Below are positions 48,582 through 61,351 of a DNA stretch of 64,000 nt, piece by piece. Within the stretch, counting starts at the first letter, position 1. The number at the start of each line of letters is the position of its first letter. The stretch spans positions 62,001 to 126,000 of the forward strand of contig JXTC01000518.1 of assembly GCA_002914845.1 (NCBI GenBank). The letters are read 5' to 3'. The notes beneath the pieces were generated by a model, which did no database searches, had not been told where the DNA came from, and saw only the letters and a program-made list of their open reading frames with translations. Source of the stretch: Trema orientale (Eukaryota > Streptophyta > Magnoliopsida > Rosales > Cannabaceae). The position numbers were made by a program, and so were the translations under genes.

Positions 48582-49507
48582 TAGGAGTGTTCAAAAAAAT
48601 CGCCAAATCGTGGAAACTGTCTAATCCAGTCCAAACCGCCTAATCTAAGCGGATTCCTTTCGGTTTTAGACAAATTCTCTTCTTAAACGGCTGGTTATGG
48701 ATTAGAAAAAATAAAAACCGACTTGGCCGGTTTGGTTTTCGGTTTTAGACAAATTCTCTTCTTAAACGGCAGGTTACAGATTAGAAAAAATAAAAACCGA
48801 CTTGACCGGTTTGGTTTTCGGTTTTAGACAAATTCTCTTCTTAAACGGCCGGTTACAGATTAGAAAAAATAAAAACTGACTTGGCCGGTTTAGTTTTCGG
48901 TTTTAGATAAATTCGCTCGGATTTAAACCGAACCGGCCAATAAGTATGTATATATATATTTTTTTTAAAAATATGTATAGTATATATTTTTTTTAAAAAA
49001 ATATGTATAGTAGCAGTTAAAAATTTAAGCTCATTCATTCTAATTGAGTAATGATTACTTTTAGCTCATTTAAAACTATGTCACTTAAGATTCTTATGAT
49101 ATTTTAGACTTTAAATCTTGTTGTTGTAATGTGTTTAAGATTAAAGACTTTAAGTTTGCTATTCAAATGTGATTAGGTTGTAAGTTGTAACTAAAATTTA
49201 AGTTTAATAGGACTTTCGATTTGGTTGTAGCTTTTAACTATGTTATAGTTTTATTTTATATTTGGACTTTAAATTTTAGATGAAATATGATTATGATATG
49301 AGCTTAGTTGATGTTGTAATAATTCAAATTTTGTAAGTTTCAAACCGCGGAAACCGCCCAAACCGGTCGTAAAAATATAGGTGTAGTCTGGCCGGTTTAA
49401 ATCGACCAACTCAAACTGCACGGATTGGTAAACTGGCCAAACCGCACATTCGGATTAGTTTATAAATTGGCGATTTAGACCGTCCAGACCGGCCATGAAC
49501 ACTCCTA
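48582..49507. mobile_element. hAT-type element related to 29401-29913, with an internal tandem array
   Basis: The left end is TAGGAGTGTTCA and the right end is TGAACACTCCTA, a perfect 12-bp inverted pair. The flanking 8-mers CTAGATCC (48574-48581) and CGGGATCC (49508-49515) match at 6 of 8 positions, consistent with an aged duplication. It shares CGGTTTGG and AAACCG iterations with the element at 29401. No transposase is seen. Confidence 0.8.
48661..48915. repeat. 79-bp tandem repeat, about 3.2 copies
   Basis: Units start at 48661, 48740, 48819 and 48898 with CGGTTTTAGA and keep an exact 79-bp spacing. Units differ at only a few positions. The array lies inside the hAT-type element and includes a GGCCGGTTTGG core. 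Confidence 0.93.
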
Positions 49508-49515
49508 CGGGATCC

Positions 49516-51495
49516 TCTCAGTTCTCCCACGTTTCCCTTCTGATAGGTAGATAGAACGAAGGATTAAAATATTGATGTCGATATTGAGGTTTTATTTTAT
49601 AGAGAACGAAATCCTTTGTCCCAACTCCCTGTCTCTATTTCTGTCCCAATAGCCCAAATGGCGCCACGTAACAACATCACGTGAAAAGAGAGTGACTTGC
49701 TTAAGATCAGTTTGGCTTTTGTTTTCTTTTTTTTTTCCTTCTCGTACCGAGGTAAAAAAAAACACCAGCATTAGGGCTATCATTTCTCATTTTTTGAAAG
49801 TGCCTTGCTGAAGTATAGTGCGTGGAAACTAAAGCGAAGAAAGAAAACTCTTCTTATGCTAGATTTATCTGTTTTTTTTTTTTTTTTGAAGTTACTGTTA
49901 TCTTTTTTATAAATCGGTAGTTCTTAATTTCCTTCAGACTATCAAATCCTTTATCTCTCTCTCCACAAGTAAAAAGAAAAATAATGGGTTTTCGGCAAAA
50001 AAAGAAAAAGAAAAAGGGCAAATAAAATTAATAGTTTATGTTGATTATAAAACTGAAGGGGGCGATGTAGCCCAAATAGATCACTTGATTTAACTTTTAT
50101 CAATGATCCGAGGAAAATTTTATGTTACCCAAATACTTTTAAGGCCAGGAAATTTCTTGGTGAATTCAATCAATCAAATAATTGAAGGATAGTCACCGGA
50201 GGATTGTAATTTCCTGGCTTTTATCTTTCTTTATTTTTGTTTATTTCGTTTTCTCCAAACACGGCTTAATCTTAGTTAGCAATGAGACAAGGTTTGGTAC
50301 AACATATTGAGACAGAGGATCTCATTCAATTTTATAGATGTTATCGAAGATATTATTGATGTCAAAAATATTCTGAAAAAAATATCGAAATTTGTCTTAA
50401 AATTTAAAATTTTCAAGAAAAATTCTAAAAAATACTAAAACAAGTGATATTACATAATTTATACTAGTTTTTATTTAAAAATAAAACCCATTTATACTTT
50501 TTAAGACAATAAACTATAGGTATATAGTAGAAAAACGACCGAATTTCATTTTATAGAATAATTTTGAAATCAAAATACATATCACTATATTTTATTTAAT
50601 ACATCTTATATAACTACCTTACAAATTATAACTAGTTCTAATTATATTGAAAATAAATAAAAATCATTGATAATATAAAACAGTTCAAATATATTCTTTG
50701 CCTACATATTATAGAGAGAGAATTATGATTTATTTTTGTTTTCTTTACTGCCACTTTCTATTTAAAAAAAAAGCAAAAAAAAAAAAAAAGAAGACTTGGA
50801 AAAAAATTCGATATTTCTGTTGACATTTCAAAATGTCGCGACAATGTTCATAAATATTTCAATATTGGCTCATTTTTTACCGATATTTTACTTATATCAA
50901 CATATCCTCGATATTGTCGATATGTTATGAATATTTCACGGATACACGAGAAAAAATATCTTTTCATCTCATATCAATGTTGAGACTTCAAAATACGAAT
51001 ATTGTCGCGACATTTTAATCTATAGATAGAATAAGATCATAATTCATATTTTTTTTCAACCCGATAAAATAAATAATAAATAATAAAGTAAAAGCTATTT
51101 TTGGATTCTAAAAATATAACCTCATAATGAAAATAAATATTTCATCTATTTGCACCAAAGTCCAAACAAAAAAAAAATTATATCACTACGTATTAATCAA
51201 AGTGTGAGTCACATATCGGTTGTAGTCTCGTAGATATAATAGCGTATTAATAATCGTATTATTTTTAGAGGTCTGAGTTTAAATTCCCGCTGCCTAGAAA
51301 AAAAGAAAGATAACTAATGTGTGTCATATATCTAGATTCACATGTAGAGCTCACATTTTTATTTGAGTATTGCATCATAAAGAAGGATAGAAAGTGTAAA
51401 AAAAAAGGAGAGAAGTGTGACAATTCTCAAAAAGTTGCTTGATATGAAGAATAGAGAATACGAAAAATGGGAAGTAGTTAGTAACGAGTTACTAT
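49516..51495. other. AT-rich spacer with a diverged copy of the 30-32 kb repeat family
   Basis: No gene is supported. A CATCACGTGA motif lies near 49674. From about 50330 to 51010 the sequence resembles the repeat family at 30540-32100. The part at 50690-51010 is in the same orientation as 31130-31430 (shared phrases GAGAAT/GAAAATTATGATTT and GTCGCGACATTTTAATCTAT). Confidence 0.5.
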
Positions 51496-51688
51496 GGGCG
51501 CGTTTAGTACATGATTTGAATCTTATTTTTCAAATTTAGAAACAATTTTTATGTAGAAAATTGGAAAGATAAATATCAGCTTTCATGTAGAAAGTTGGAA
51601 GGATAAAACATTTATCTTTCTAATTTTCTATATAAAAATTGTTTTTAAATTTGAATAATAGGATTCGAATCATATACCAAACGCGTCC
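51496..51688. mobile_element. Near-perfect hairpin MITE
   Basis: Arms of about 80 bp, GGGCGCGTTTAGTACATGAT on the left and GGACGCGTTTGGTATATGAT on the right (reverse complement), stay highly complementary almost to the centre. A 3-bp TAT flanks both sides (51493-51495, 51689-51691), consistent with a PIF/Harbinger-like origin. The superfamily call is tentative. Confidence 0.8.
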
Positions 51689-54194
51689 TATATTATCTAT
51701 TCTATCATTTTCCTAATAAATTTTTTAGAGTATAATTTGTTAATTTACACATTTTTTCTCACTCTTTTCCCTGTCCTTCCAAAAGGGGAAACATTTTTTC
51801 CTTTTTCCCGATAATTTCCAAAGGGGGGAACATTGGTTTTGGTGGGCCAAAAGTAGGTCTTAATTCCTTTACCTCTCATTCCTATCAAAGGATAGATTTG
51901 GTCTCCTCCTTTCAACCCTCTCCATTCTTGAATAGTAAATATCAATCATTGAAATATTGAATGTTATAAGTCGGCTATGGTAGTGTGGACATCTCCGGTC
52001 CCCATTGAGTCATTTTATCTTTTATAGGACTTTTAAGTAAATTAACTAATTAATGTACTTGCAACAATTATTGGATATGTAGCCTTTGGCTTTGCCCCCC
52101 GATAAACAAATATTCTTAATTATATCCTTTTCGTTTGTGTATTCATTTGAAATAAACATAATTTCATTCTTTTCTTCTTTTTTTTTTTTTTTATAGGAAT
52201 TCGAACTTCATACAACCTCAAATTATAGACTAGTATCCTTACCAACCAAGCTTTTTTTTTTTCTTCTTGAAATGTTTTTACTGATATAAGTCATTTGCTA
52301 TATATATATACACATATATTTAAAAAAAAAAGTCATTTGCAAGAACAAGAGCAATACCCGAATTTCCTCAACCAAATCATTGATGTACAAAAGTAGAAGA
52401 ATAATTAGAAAGTGTATGCAGCCGATTGAGAAATAAAACTGTAAGAACTACCACCGCATAATATTTCTTAATTAAAAAGGGAGATAATATTTTCTGGGAT
52501 AAGATCATTAGCTAACAGCCTAACATGATATTACAAATATTGTTCTCTTTATAGAAGTAATGGACAACGAACAATAAATAAAAAATACTTAACCATTTTT
52601 TTTCTTTTCATAATTCACTAAGTCCCCTAGTATTATTATAATTTAGTAGAATGTTTTAATATAAACTATTATATAGCTCTCCTTTTATTTTAAATTATTC
52701 ATACTAAATAATGACTCATTTCTTTCAATATTAAATGTTAATTTGTAATCGTCATTGCAAATATGCTAGTCAGTAGTCAATACCTAATAGAGCCACAGTT
52801 AAGAATATATCTAAGTCTATGTTTTATATGTATCTAAGAGTATCTCTCTCTATTATAAACTAATCAGTCAATTATTGATTTTCTTTTAAAAAAATAAGAC
52901 TGAATACTAAAAAGTCAAGATAGTTAATTATTCCTATAAAATTCTCAATTTTTTTGTTTTGCAAAAAAATTTGTCATATTGAGTCCACTGCACGTAACTA
53001 TAATTATATGTAATAGTGTAGAAGATTGATAGTGTAGCATATATTTAAACGTGGCTCTAATAAGAATTGAAAAATAGTAGTTTTCTGAATACTTTTGTTT
53101 TCTTTTCTTTTTTTTTTCCCCTTAAAAGATTTCTATTCACTGGAAACAAAATAATTTACCCTTTTCATCTTAAATATTTAAGTTTTTGTTGAATGCAATG
53201 CAAGCTCCTCAAAACTTTGAATTAGTTAGTTTTATGGAGAATTTAGTGATGGGATAAAAGGCAAAAAAAAAAAAAAAATTATTGATGGTTGATATTCTTT
53301 TTTTTTTTTTTTTGAAGGAAATATAATTTTATTAATAATAGAAAGAAAGTACATTACCCATCAAAGGGTATTCAGATACAAAGCAGACGTCTGTAAAAAA
53401 TAAATAAAAATCAATGGAAGAATTTTGCACCCTATGGTCCTCGCGAAATTTATCCGAAATAAGAGGACTCATATGGATCACTGTTGTTGTGTACTTCAAT
53501 AGAGCTCTCCACTTTGGTTAGCTCGTTATGACCTTCCACTCAATTATTGGTGTCTCTCATTTCGGGTCCAAAAACTATTGGACAGTAAATACCATTATCT
53601 ATACTATCCATATCTGAGTTAGAAATGATACAGATTTGGATGATAACCATACTAAAAGGATCAAAATATAAGATCTATGTAAATTATAAAACCACCATAT
53701 ATATAGATCTACATTGACTAAATTGACAAAAATAAAAAAAGAACCAAAAACCATCATATATCAATATCTGAGTGGACTAAAACTAACACATATCTAGATC
53801 TAGGTAGAATTATACTGTAATATCCCCCAATTTCACACACGTACGTATGAGTAATTTTATGATTAACCAGTGAAATCGAGAGATTCTACTCGACTTAGAA
53901 CTAATAAAATAGGGAAATTAAAACTTTTTTTTTCTAGAAGTAAAAGAAAACTTCACTCATAATTATATATAGTCTAATAGATATGTATATACATATTCGC
54001 AAAGTAGACCTTTCATACAAATATACATAATACACTTATATACATGCACACACACAAAACATATATAAAATCACCTACTAGGAAACCATAGCATCAAAAT
54101 ACTCATATACAAAGGCCGCGGTCGGAAAATTGGCGCTCCTCCTCTAAAGTCACATATCAGCAATATCATCTACAATGTAAGAATATATATAAGT
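51689..54194. other. AT-rich spacer with a possible minus-strand retroelement 3' end
   Basis: No gene is supported. A T-run at 53299-53315 followed by about 250 bp of less AT-rich DNA could be the poly-A end and 3' region of a minus-strand LINE or retrocopy. I recognised no domain. The stretch 53810-54190 looks like LTR-retrotransposon non-coding DNA. Confidence 0.4.
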
Positions 54195-55680
54195 ATGGAA
54201 GCCCAAAATTGACTACCCAAGAGGGGGGGTGAATTGGGTTTTAAAATTTTTTAAGAAACTTTTCAACTGTGTAAAACTATAGACCATTATTTTGAAACTT
54301 TGAGGCTAAATGAACAATAATACCAAATATATAACAATAATACCAGGTCAATTAAGTACAATAAATATAAAAAATACAATCAAATAGTTTGCAATAAAGT
54401 AAAGAGTATAGGGATAGAAAAAATGCAAACTCGGTTTTTTATGAGGTTCGACAAATACGACGATTTACCTATGTCCCCGGCTCTTGGCAACTTGCTTTGA
54501 GCTTCCACTATTTGGATGAAGATTATGGGCTTGACCAACCCTTGTACAAACGGAGTGAATTCTTCTTAGGCTCACCCAACCTTTACAATAGTCTTGATTC
54601 TGGCTCTATTATACCTAACCTCAGATTGTTTTGACTCCGGTGACAACCTCACTTATACAGATTGTTTAGACAATGGTGTCAATCTTACCACGGGTTGTTT
54701 AGACTCTGGTGACAACCTCACCTACACTCGGGTTGTTTAGACTTCGGTGACAACCTCACCTATATACGGGTTGTTTAGACTCTAGTGGCAACCTCACCTC
54801 ACAATTATAATTTTGGTTTTTGTTGAATCTCTCAACTAGAATCTCTTTCCAATGAAAGTATTTGATACAAGGTAAGCTTAAAGAAAATAGATGTAAACCA
54901 AGATATGATCTAGTTTAGCTCAAGTGATTTTTGTGAAAAAATAGATTTGAAAGTTTGGATCACAAAAATTGATTTAAACAACCTGAATGTATAATATAAG
55001 TAATGTAAAGATGTTCAAAAGTTATTTCAAGTGTTAGAAAAACTTCTACTTATAGACTTGAATGAAAACTAGCCGTTTTAGACTGTTTGACAGACATTCT
55101 ATTATTTTCGGTAGACCGAAAGTGTATTTTCAGTCGACCGAAAATGCTAGCCGTTGGTAGTACAGTTCTAACAGTCGAATCTAAAAATTGCTGAAAATTC
55201 GGCAAGGAATCGGTAGACCAAAAACCAGGATTCGGTCTGCCGAAAATACCAGAGAGCATGTTTTGATTTTATTTCAAGTCTTTTTCGATTCTTTTCAAAA
55301 TTGTGACTTCTTAAATTAATTTTTATGAAATATGAATACTATAAAAATTCATAAATCAATTTAAAAGCTTGTATAAAATAATTTTCAAACTTTAATTGAA
55401 GAAAAATTAATTTGACTGTATTGGTTTAAAAATTTCCTATTTTATAAAAAGTTTGAGCCATTAAGATCATATTATGTATAAATATATATTCAAATACAAG
55501 AATTAAATATTTAACCTTTGCTAGTCTAAGTCTTGTATTCTTGATCTCTATCTTCAAGCTTTTTTCTGCAATCCATCTTCCAGCTTGATTCTATTAAGTC
55601 TAATATGCATCTATCTTCAAGCTTGCTTTCTTGATCAACTTGAGTTAGAACTTTATAACCATTTCACTATACACTCGCCA
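54195..55680. repeat. Retroelement-like non-coding block with a degenerate minisatellite
   Basis: It begins near CCCAAGAGGGGGGGTGAATT, a phrase I associate with dispersed plant LTR-element internal regions. It contains five degenerate tandem units with spacings of 33-38 bp at 54626-54810 (core GGTTGTTTAGACTCTGGTGA). It also contains several GGTAGACCGAAA and GTCGACCGAAAAT motifs at 55100-55250. No coding domain was found and boundaries are approximate. Confidence 0.5.
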
Positions 55681-56504
55681 CTTATATAATTAATACCTAA
55701 TTATAAGCTGTCGTATGGAGGTTTCGAGTCTCAAATATATATCAAATCCCTCTGTGTACTGCAGATGTTCTCCCCATACTGCTACCAGAGTGTTCTCGAA
55801 AGAACTAAATATTATCCCCGAAGGAACCTAATAATATTTCCGAAGGAACCAGATGATGTCTTCGAAGGAACCAGATATTTGGGCGCTGGTCCACCACACT
55901 CTATTTACCAATACTCATCAGGCAATATAAATACATCATATGTTCATGCCTCATACATATCAGAATAACAGATTTAGATATTTATGCTTCAGGCATAACA
56001 GAATAACAGATACAAATTTTTATATAATCCAAGGATTTCATAGGTTCACAGAAATAGATAATTCTTACATTGCAGGTGTGACGTTACTTACCTCGTTTCG
56101 ATACTTTTTAGATCTTTGCTTGTGAAATGCTCTTGCTTAAAGTACAACGTATGTGGTTCTAATACATATAAATATATATTTTTAACAAGAGATTGACATA
56201 ATTAATAAGCTTGTATTGCTAAAAGGATAGCTTCTTTTAGATTAGTTTAAAGAAACAACTTCTATCTCATGTAATTCTAATAAAAACGAGAAACAATGAG
56301 CAAATAAGGACAAATTTGCAATCACCAAATAATTGTAAAACTCCCAAATTTCAAAGAAATATATTATAGGATACAAATAATTAGAAAATAGATACAACTT
56401 ATTCAAGTAAGATATTTAAGAAAATAAATCTGTAGACACATTCTAATACGTTATAACTCTTATGCTTAATATCAATAAGCATACACAAAGATTTAAAGAG
56501 CATT

Positions 56505-56539
<35 letters not shown>

Positions 56540-57242
56540 CTTGATAAAGAACATCTCCACAACTTACCTATATGCATAAGTATATAGAATTCTAAATAAC
56601 AACTTCTACCTTAAGTGATATGATTAATAATTTAATATAAAAAGTCACAGAGATTTACATGTACTAATAATAGTAAGAGATAAAACTTATGGATCTAAAA
56701 ATAATTCAACTTTTATTAGAATTTCATTCAAAATAACTACTACTACTACTAATAATAATAATAATAATAATGATAATATAAGAACTCTGATAAACTAAAC
56801 CTCATATTCACCTTCGTAAACTTTTAAATTTAATTCTCATGAGTTAAGTCCAAGTAATACATAATCAATATAACTATCAGATATAAGTGCATGTGCTAAA
56901 AGAATAGACTAAAATTCTAAAAAGAAAATCAAGAACTATATGCATTAACCTGCAATAGGACAAAAGTACATGCTAAACACTATGATAACAAAAGAAAGTA
57001 CCTTTAATATATTTAAAATTGTGTAAAAAAGGCTTGAGTAACTTTTTGTCCAAAAGTTGATTATAGCATGACTAAGTTTTGGATTACAGAGGAGAGTTAG
57101 TAGAATAATCAAGAAACTAGAGGCTGGCTATGGTAGTGAGAATTTTAGATAAAGTAATGCTATATAAGACTAAGTGATGACCGACTTTACTAAGTCGGTT
57201 ATTAAGGAGGACATTCTAACATCATAATAATAATAAGAGGAT
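55681..57242. other. AT-rich spacer, probable retroelement debris and SSRs
   Basis: No gene is supported. The unit CGAAGGAACCAGAT or a variant repeats three to four times at 55810-55880. Long TA and trinucleotide repeats occur at 56511-56538 and 56738-56771. The two short open frames at 55765-56125 cover the repeats and show no domain. Confidence 0.45.
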
Positions 57243-57408
57243 GGCTACGGTAGGGGCGTCCCTACGTAGGATCATGCTTTAATTATCGTTGGATGGGAAT
57301 CTGTGGGGAATAACGGGAATCTGTGGAGAATCTATTTATATACAGATTCTCATCCAACGGTGAATAGACAGGGCCCTACGTAGGGGCGCCCTTACTGTAG
57401 ACGCGCCC
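57243..57408. mobile_element. GC-richer hairpin MITE
   Basis: The left end GGCTACGGTAGGGGCGTCCC and the right end (reverse complement) GGGCGCGTCTACAGTAAGGG lead into a shared CCTACGTAGG block. Internally TTGGATGGGAATCTG pairs with CAGATTCTCATCCAA. It is about 166 bp. A related GGCTATGGTAG phrase occurs at about 51973 and 57126. Confidence 0.7.
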
Positions 57409-57437
57409 AATAATAATAATAATAATAATAATAATAA
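57409..57437. repeat. (AAT)n microsatellite
   Basis: About nine to ten AAT units directly follow the MITE at 57243-57408. Confidence 0.9.
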
Positions 57438-57783
57438 GAAATAAAAAAATCGACATGGACTTATAAAGGAATTCAATAAAGACAAAACTTGCTGCTTGTA
57501 GGAAAGTGTAAAGTAATTTATATGTACGTTGTTAATAAAAGTAGATAAATCTAACAATAAAACCCAACTTAAATTAGACCAAAATTGTAACAACAATTTA
57601 AAAAAAAAAAAAAAACTATTTTACTTAGAATCATATGTACACTTATAACTAGTTTAGTTAAAATACGTCAATATTATACTAAAAGCATATCTTGAGCATT
57701 TCATTGCAAAATAATATAGAGACAAAATGTTAATAGTCATAATACTTAATTAATGAAGCACTAAACAAATATGTACTTATAAC

Positions 57784-57786
<3 letters not shown>

Positions 57787-57832
<46 letters not shown>
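57787..57832. repeat. (AT)n microsatellite
   Basis: About 23 uninterrupted AT units. The tract is likely polymorphic and able to extrude a cruciform. Confidence 0.93.
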
Positions 57833-57833
<1 letters not shown>

Positions 57834-60075
57834 ATGTAATGCAATCATGTTATTATTAGTTCTTTAATTATATAAAGAATTGGACGTCGTTTAGGAATTC
57901 AGGATATCATATATACACTCCCAAATGGAATGATTATTCAAAGATACAACAAAAAATAAAACTCTACACCAGAGAGAAAGATTTAAAAGATCTCACTTTC
58001 TAGTGGGTTAGAAGAAGAAGAAAAGGACTTCTGGTAGTTAGAAGAAAAGAAAATGAGAGAGAAGAAAAGATCAGAGTGTCACCCTGATTATATAATTGAT
58101 AGTTGATATTTTTGAATAGTCCAATTTTTACTAGAATACTTTTCATTATTTGATTAGGATATAATTGATATTTTTTTTTCGAAAGGGTATAATTGATATT
58201 CAACATGCACTGCAATTTGAAGAAAAAAAAAAAAAGCATTGCCAATATTTTTTTGGGTGTCATGCACTGCCAAATTTTATTTCCTAGTGTACAAAATCCT
58301 CCAAATGGCATTTCCTAGTGCACAACATCCTTTTTTATATTTCATTTTTATTTCAATATTTAATTAATGAAAACTTTGAATAAAAACAGCACTACAAATA
58401 ATTAAATATTGTTGGTGGGCAAGGTAGGTTATGTGCACGTTTTTTTTTTTTTTTTGGCTAAAAGTTTACATTGACGTTTACATAGATACCCTTATTTTTA
58501 ACTTTTGTATGACTGTTTTAGTCAATCATGTTCCGGCCATCTCATTGATTTGGATATTTAAGTATTGAAGCAAATAACTCCAAAAAAGAGAATTGAGATA
58601 GTGGTTTCTAATCAAGTTCACCAAGTCAACATATTGTAGGGAAACTTTCTACCCTCTCCTTGAGGCAATTGTTGATTTTGATTTTGCTTTTGCTTAATAT
58701 GAAAAACTGATAGATTTGTGTGAAATTTTTTTGATTAGTTAAAACTAACATGCTATTCAATTATAACATAATTAAGAAAAAGCAATCCGTGACCTAGTAG
58801 TTAATATTTTTTTAATAAAGAATAATATTTTCATAAAATAAATTTTTTTAATAAGGATAATATTATTATAGCACTACTATGAGTACTAACTCAAACGAAA
58901 AAGTGTTTTTTTTTTTAAATCAAAGATGTACACACTATTTTTAAAGTAGTGTCGTGAAAAGCTTTCTTTACTTTCTATTTTTGCTTTTGATTAATAAAAT
59001 TATGGCATCCCATTGTGCTGTCAAGAAATGGAGATATCATATATGTATGAGTTGCTTGAAAAAAGGAGGATGTTAACAACCTTGATTTTTTATTTATTTT
59101 ATATTATTATTATTACCAGTAACACCCTTGATACGTTAGTCCTTCCAATATATATATATATACCCTTGATAAGTTAGAACATAGAAAACAATATGGTTCT
59201 TTTATTATTACAAAGAATTTGAGCCAAATTGGAAGTTAGACGAAGGTAGCCATAGATTTGAATTCTTAGGGTCATATATACTCTTAGAAAATATCAAACG
59301 TTTTCAGACTTCTTATTTACTATCCGTCTTGAAAGAACAAGAACGAATTACAAATGCAATTGGATAGTCGATTAATCCAATACAACTTATAATAGGCATT
59401 TCAATCTAAATTGAATTGAGACAAATCCCAAAAATGAAAACTAATTGAATTGGATCAGTTTCGGTGTTTATTTAGAATTCCTGCCTAATTGTAAATATAT
59501 ATTCTTTAGGTAAATTACGCGTAGAAAGTATATTATAAGTACTAAATGAACTTTTATATTTATTAGATTGGATTAGATCAAGTCTTCAAATTATACACGA
59601 GTCTAGATCAAAAACTTACATCTAATCCAATCCTATTTATCAGACTGGATTTTGGAAAAAACAATTAAAAAAAAAGGGAAAAAAAAAAAAGATTGTGTAA
59701 TTGTCAATAAAGAGGGAATAAATAACATTGTGTCAAATTGATACTTGCATGAAAAAAAAGTCAAGTGGGTCACGCCATTCCCATAGAGTTCGGTACTACA
59801 TAAAGATGGCTTGGTCCTAGGACTCCGATTAGGCCTGAATTTCAAACCCTTAGTTTTATCATTCAAGGTGAGAATTAGCCTACGAGCCAATCATTGGGTA
59901 CAAGGGGCTTTTTATTTTGATAGTTATCTTTTTGAATAAACTACAAAACATGCCCTTTTTTAAAACTACGTATTAATAAATATCACTTTTTCATTTTAAT
60001 GACAAAAATATCTCATTTTAAGTTTTAATGATTATACTTTGCCATTAAATCTATGTGCAAGTTAATTTGATCATA
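57833..60075. other. AT-rich intergenic spacer
   Basis: No gene is supported. TATAATTGATATT-type phrases recur at 58090-58200. The open frames at 58000-58311 and 59633-59890 show no domain and are rich in homopolymer runs. Confidence 0.5.
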
Positions 60076-60372
60076 TATATAATTAATATACCAATATATA
60101 TAATTTATTTACGATAGTATATAATTCATCTATTGGTATATATAATTCATTTACCGGTGTATATAATTCATTTAACATAACATATAATTTATTTACCAGT
60201 GTAAATTTTTCATTTACCAATATATATAATTCATTTTTTGGTGTATATAATTCATTTACTAGCGTATATTATTAATTTACCATAATATATAATTAATTTA
60301 CTGATGTATACATTATTAATTTATCGATTTATACAACTAATTTACTATCATATATTATTGATATATCTGTTT
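60076..60372. repeat. Degenerate 21-bp minisatellite, about 14 copies
   Basis: Units of the form TATATAATTCATTTACCGGTG follow each other with a 21-bp period; two units are 23 bp. Most changes are in the last six bases of the unit. The array contains stops in each reading frame I examined and is not coding. Confidence 0.88.
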
Positions 60373-60478
60373 GTTAACATAATTTACTTGAGAATAAATC
60401 GTAAATAAGGAGTATATTAATTAATTACTTAATTTATTTAAATAAAATAATATGGTAAATCAATGATATATTAGTTAT

Positions 60479-61342
60479 GGGTGGCTCTATTGCCACCACT
60501 CTGTCTACTCTATCCACACTATTTTTTAATTTTTTTTCTAAATTAAAATTTAAAATCTAATTGTGATTTATTTCACTCAAGAATTCCTAAATTGACCTTT
60601 TACTGATTTTGTCTTTGCTTTTCTCACCCTCACCCCACTCATTCACAGATCCAGCATGTCCCCCTCTCTCTTTCTTCTACCTATACTATAACTCACCCTC
60701 CTTTTCTTTTCTTCATGCTTCTTCTCAACTGTACAATCAAGTAGTATTTCTTTCTCACGTACAAATTAAGGAGTTATATACTCTTAAGAACGTGATTATT
60801 TTTATCTTGCAGAAGATATATATTTCAAGATTAAATATTTATATAGATAACAAATCTTTATGCCCATGATTTGAAATGCTGATAAACTTAATAGTTATTT
60901 GTTTTCTTTTTTGGTTTTTGAATGGAAGTCTAGGTATATAGCAGCAAATTCATATGATGTCCTTCCGTTTGATCGTGTTTGGTTTATATATAACAAAGTC
61001 TATCTCGTAAACAAAATTTGTAAAACTATCTTAATTGGTCTTATTAGATAGAAAAGCTTGATCAATCAATAGTCAATGTTATGGGTGAGAGAAGCAGGAA
61101 AAAGGAAGAAAAAAGAGAAGAGCACGTCGTTGTAATGGGAAAATGGGATAGAAGACATGGGGCTAAAGAGATGGGATTTATGACTGAGTGAGGCCGATGA
61201 GGGTGAGAAGAGTAGAGGTAAAGGATAATTTGGGAATTGTAATGGGTATAATTAATTATAATTTAATTTTAAATTTTAATTAAAAATTTGATTAAAAATT
61301 AGTGTAGGGAGAGTAAACGGAGGGGTGGCAATAGAGCCACCC
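60479..61342. mobile_element. Mutator-type (MULE) foldback element with 9-bp target duplication
   Basis: The left end GGGTGGCTCTATTGCCACC is repeated inverted at the right end. Inverted similarity continues for about 75 bp and, more weakly, to about 200 bp. Identical 9-bp repeats ATTAGTTAT flank it at 60470-60478 and 61343-61351. The 864-bp interior has no transposase. Its open frames (for example 60609-60869) show no domain. Confidence 0.88.
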
Positions 61343-61351
61343 ATTAGTTAT

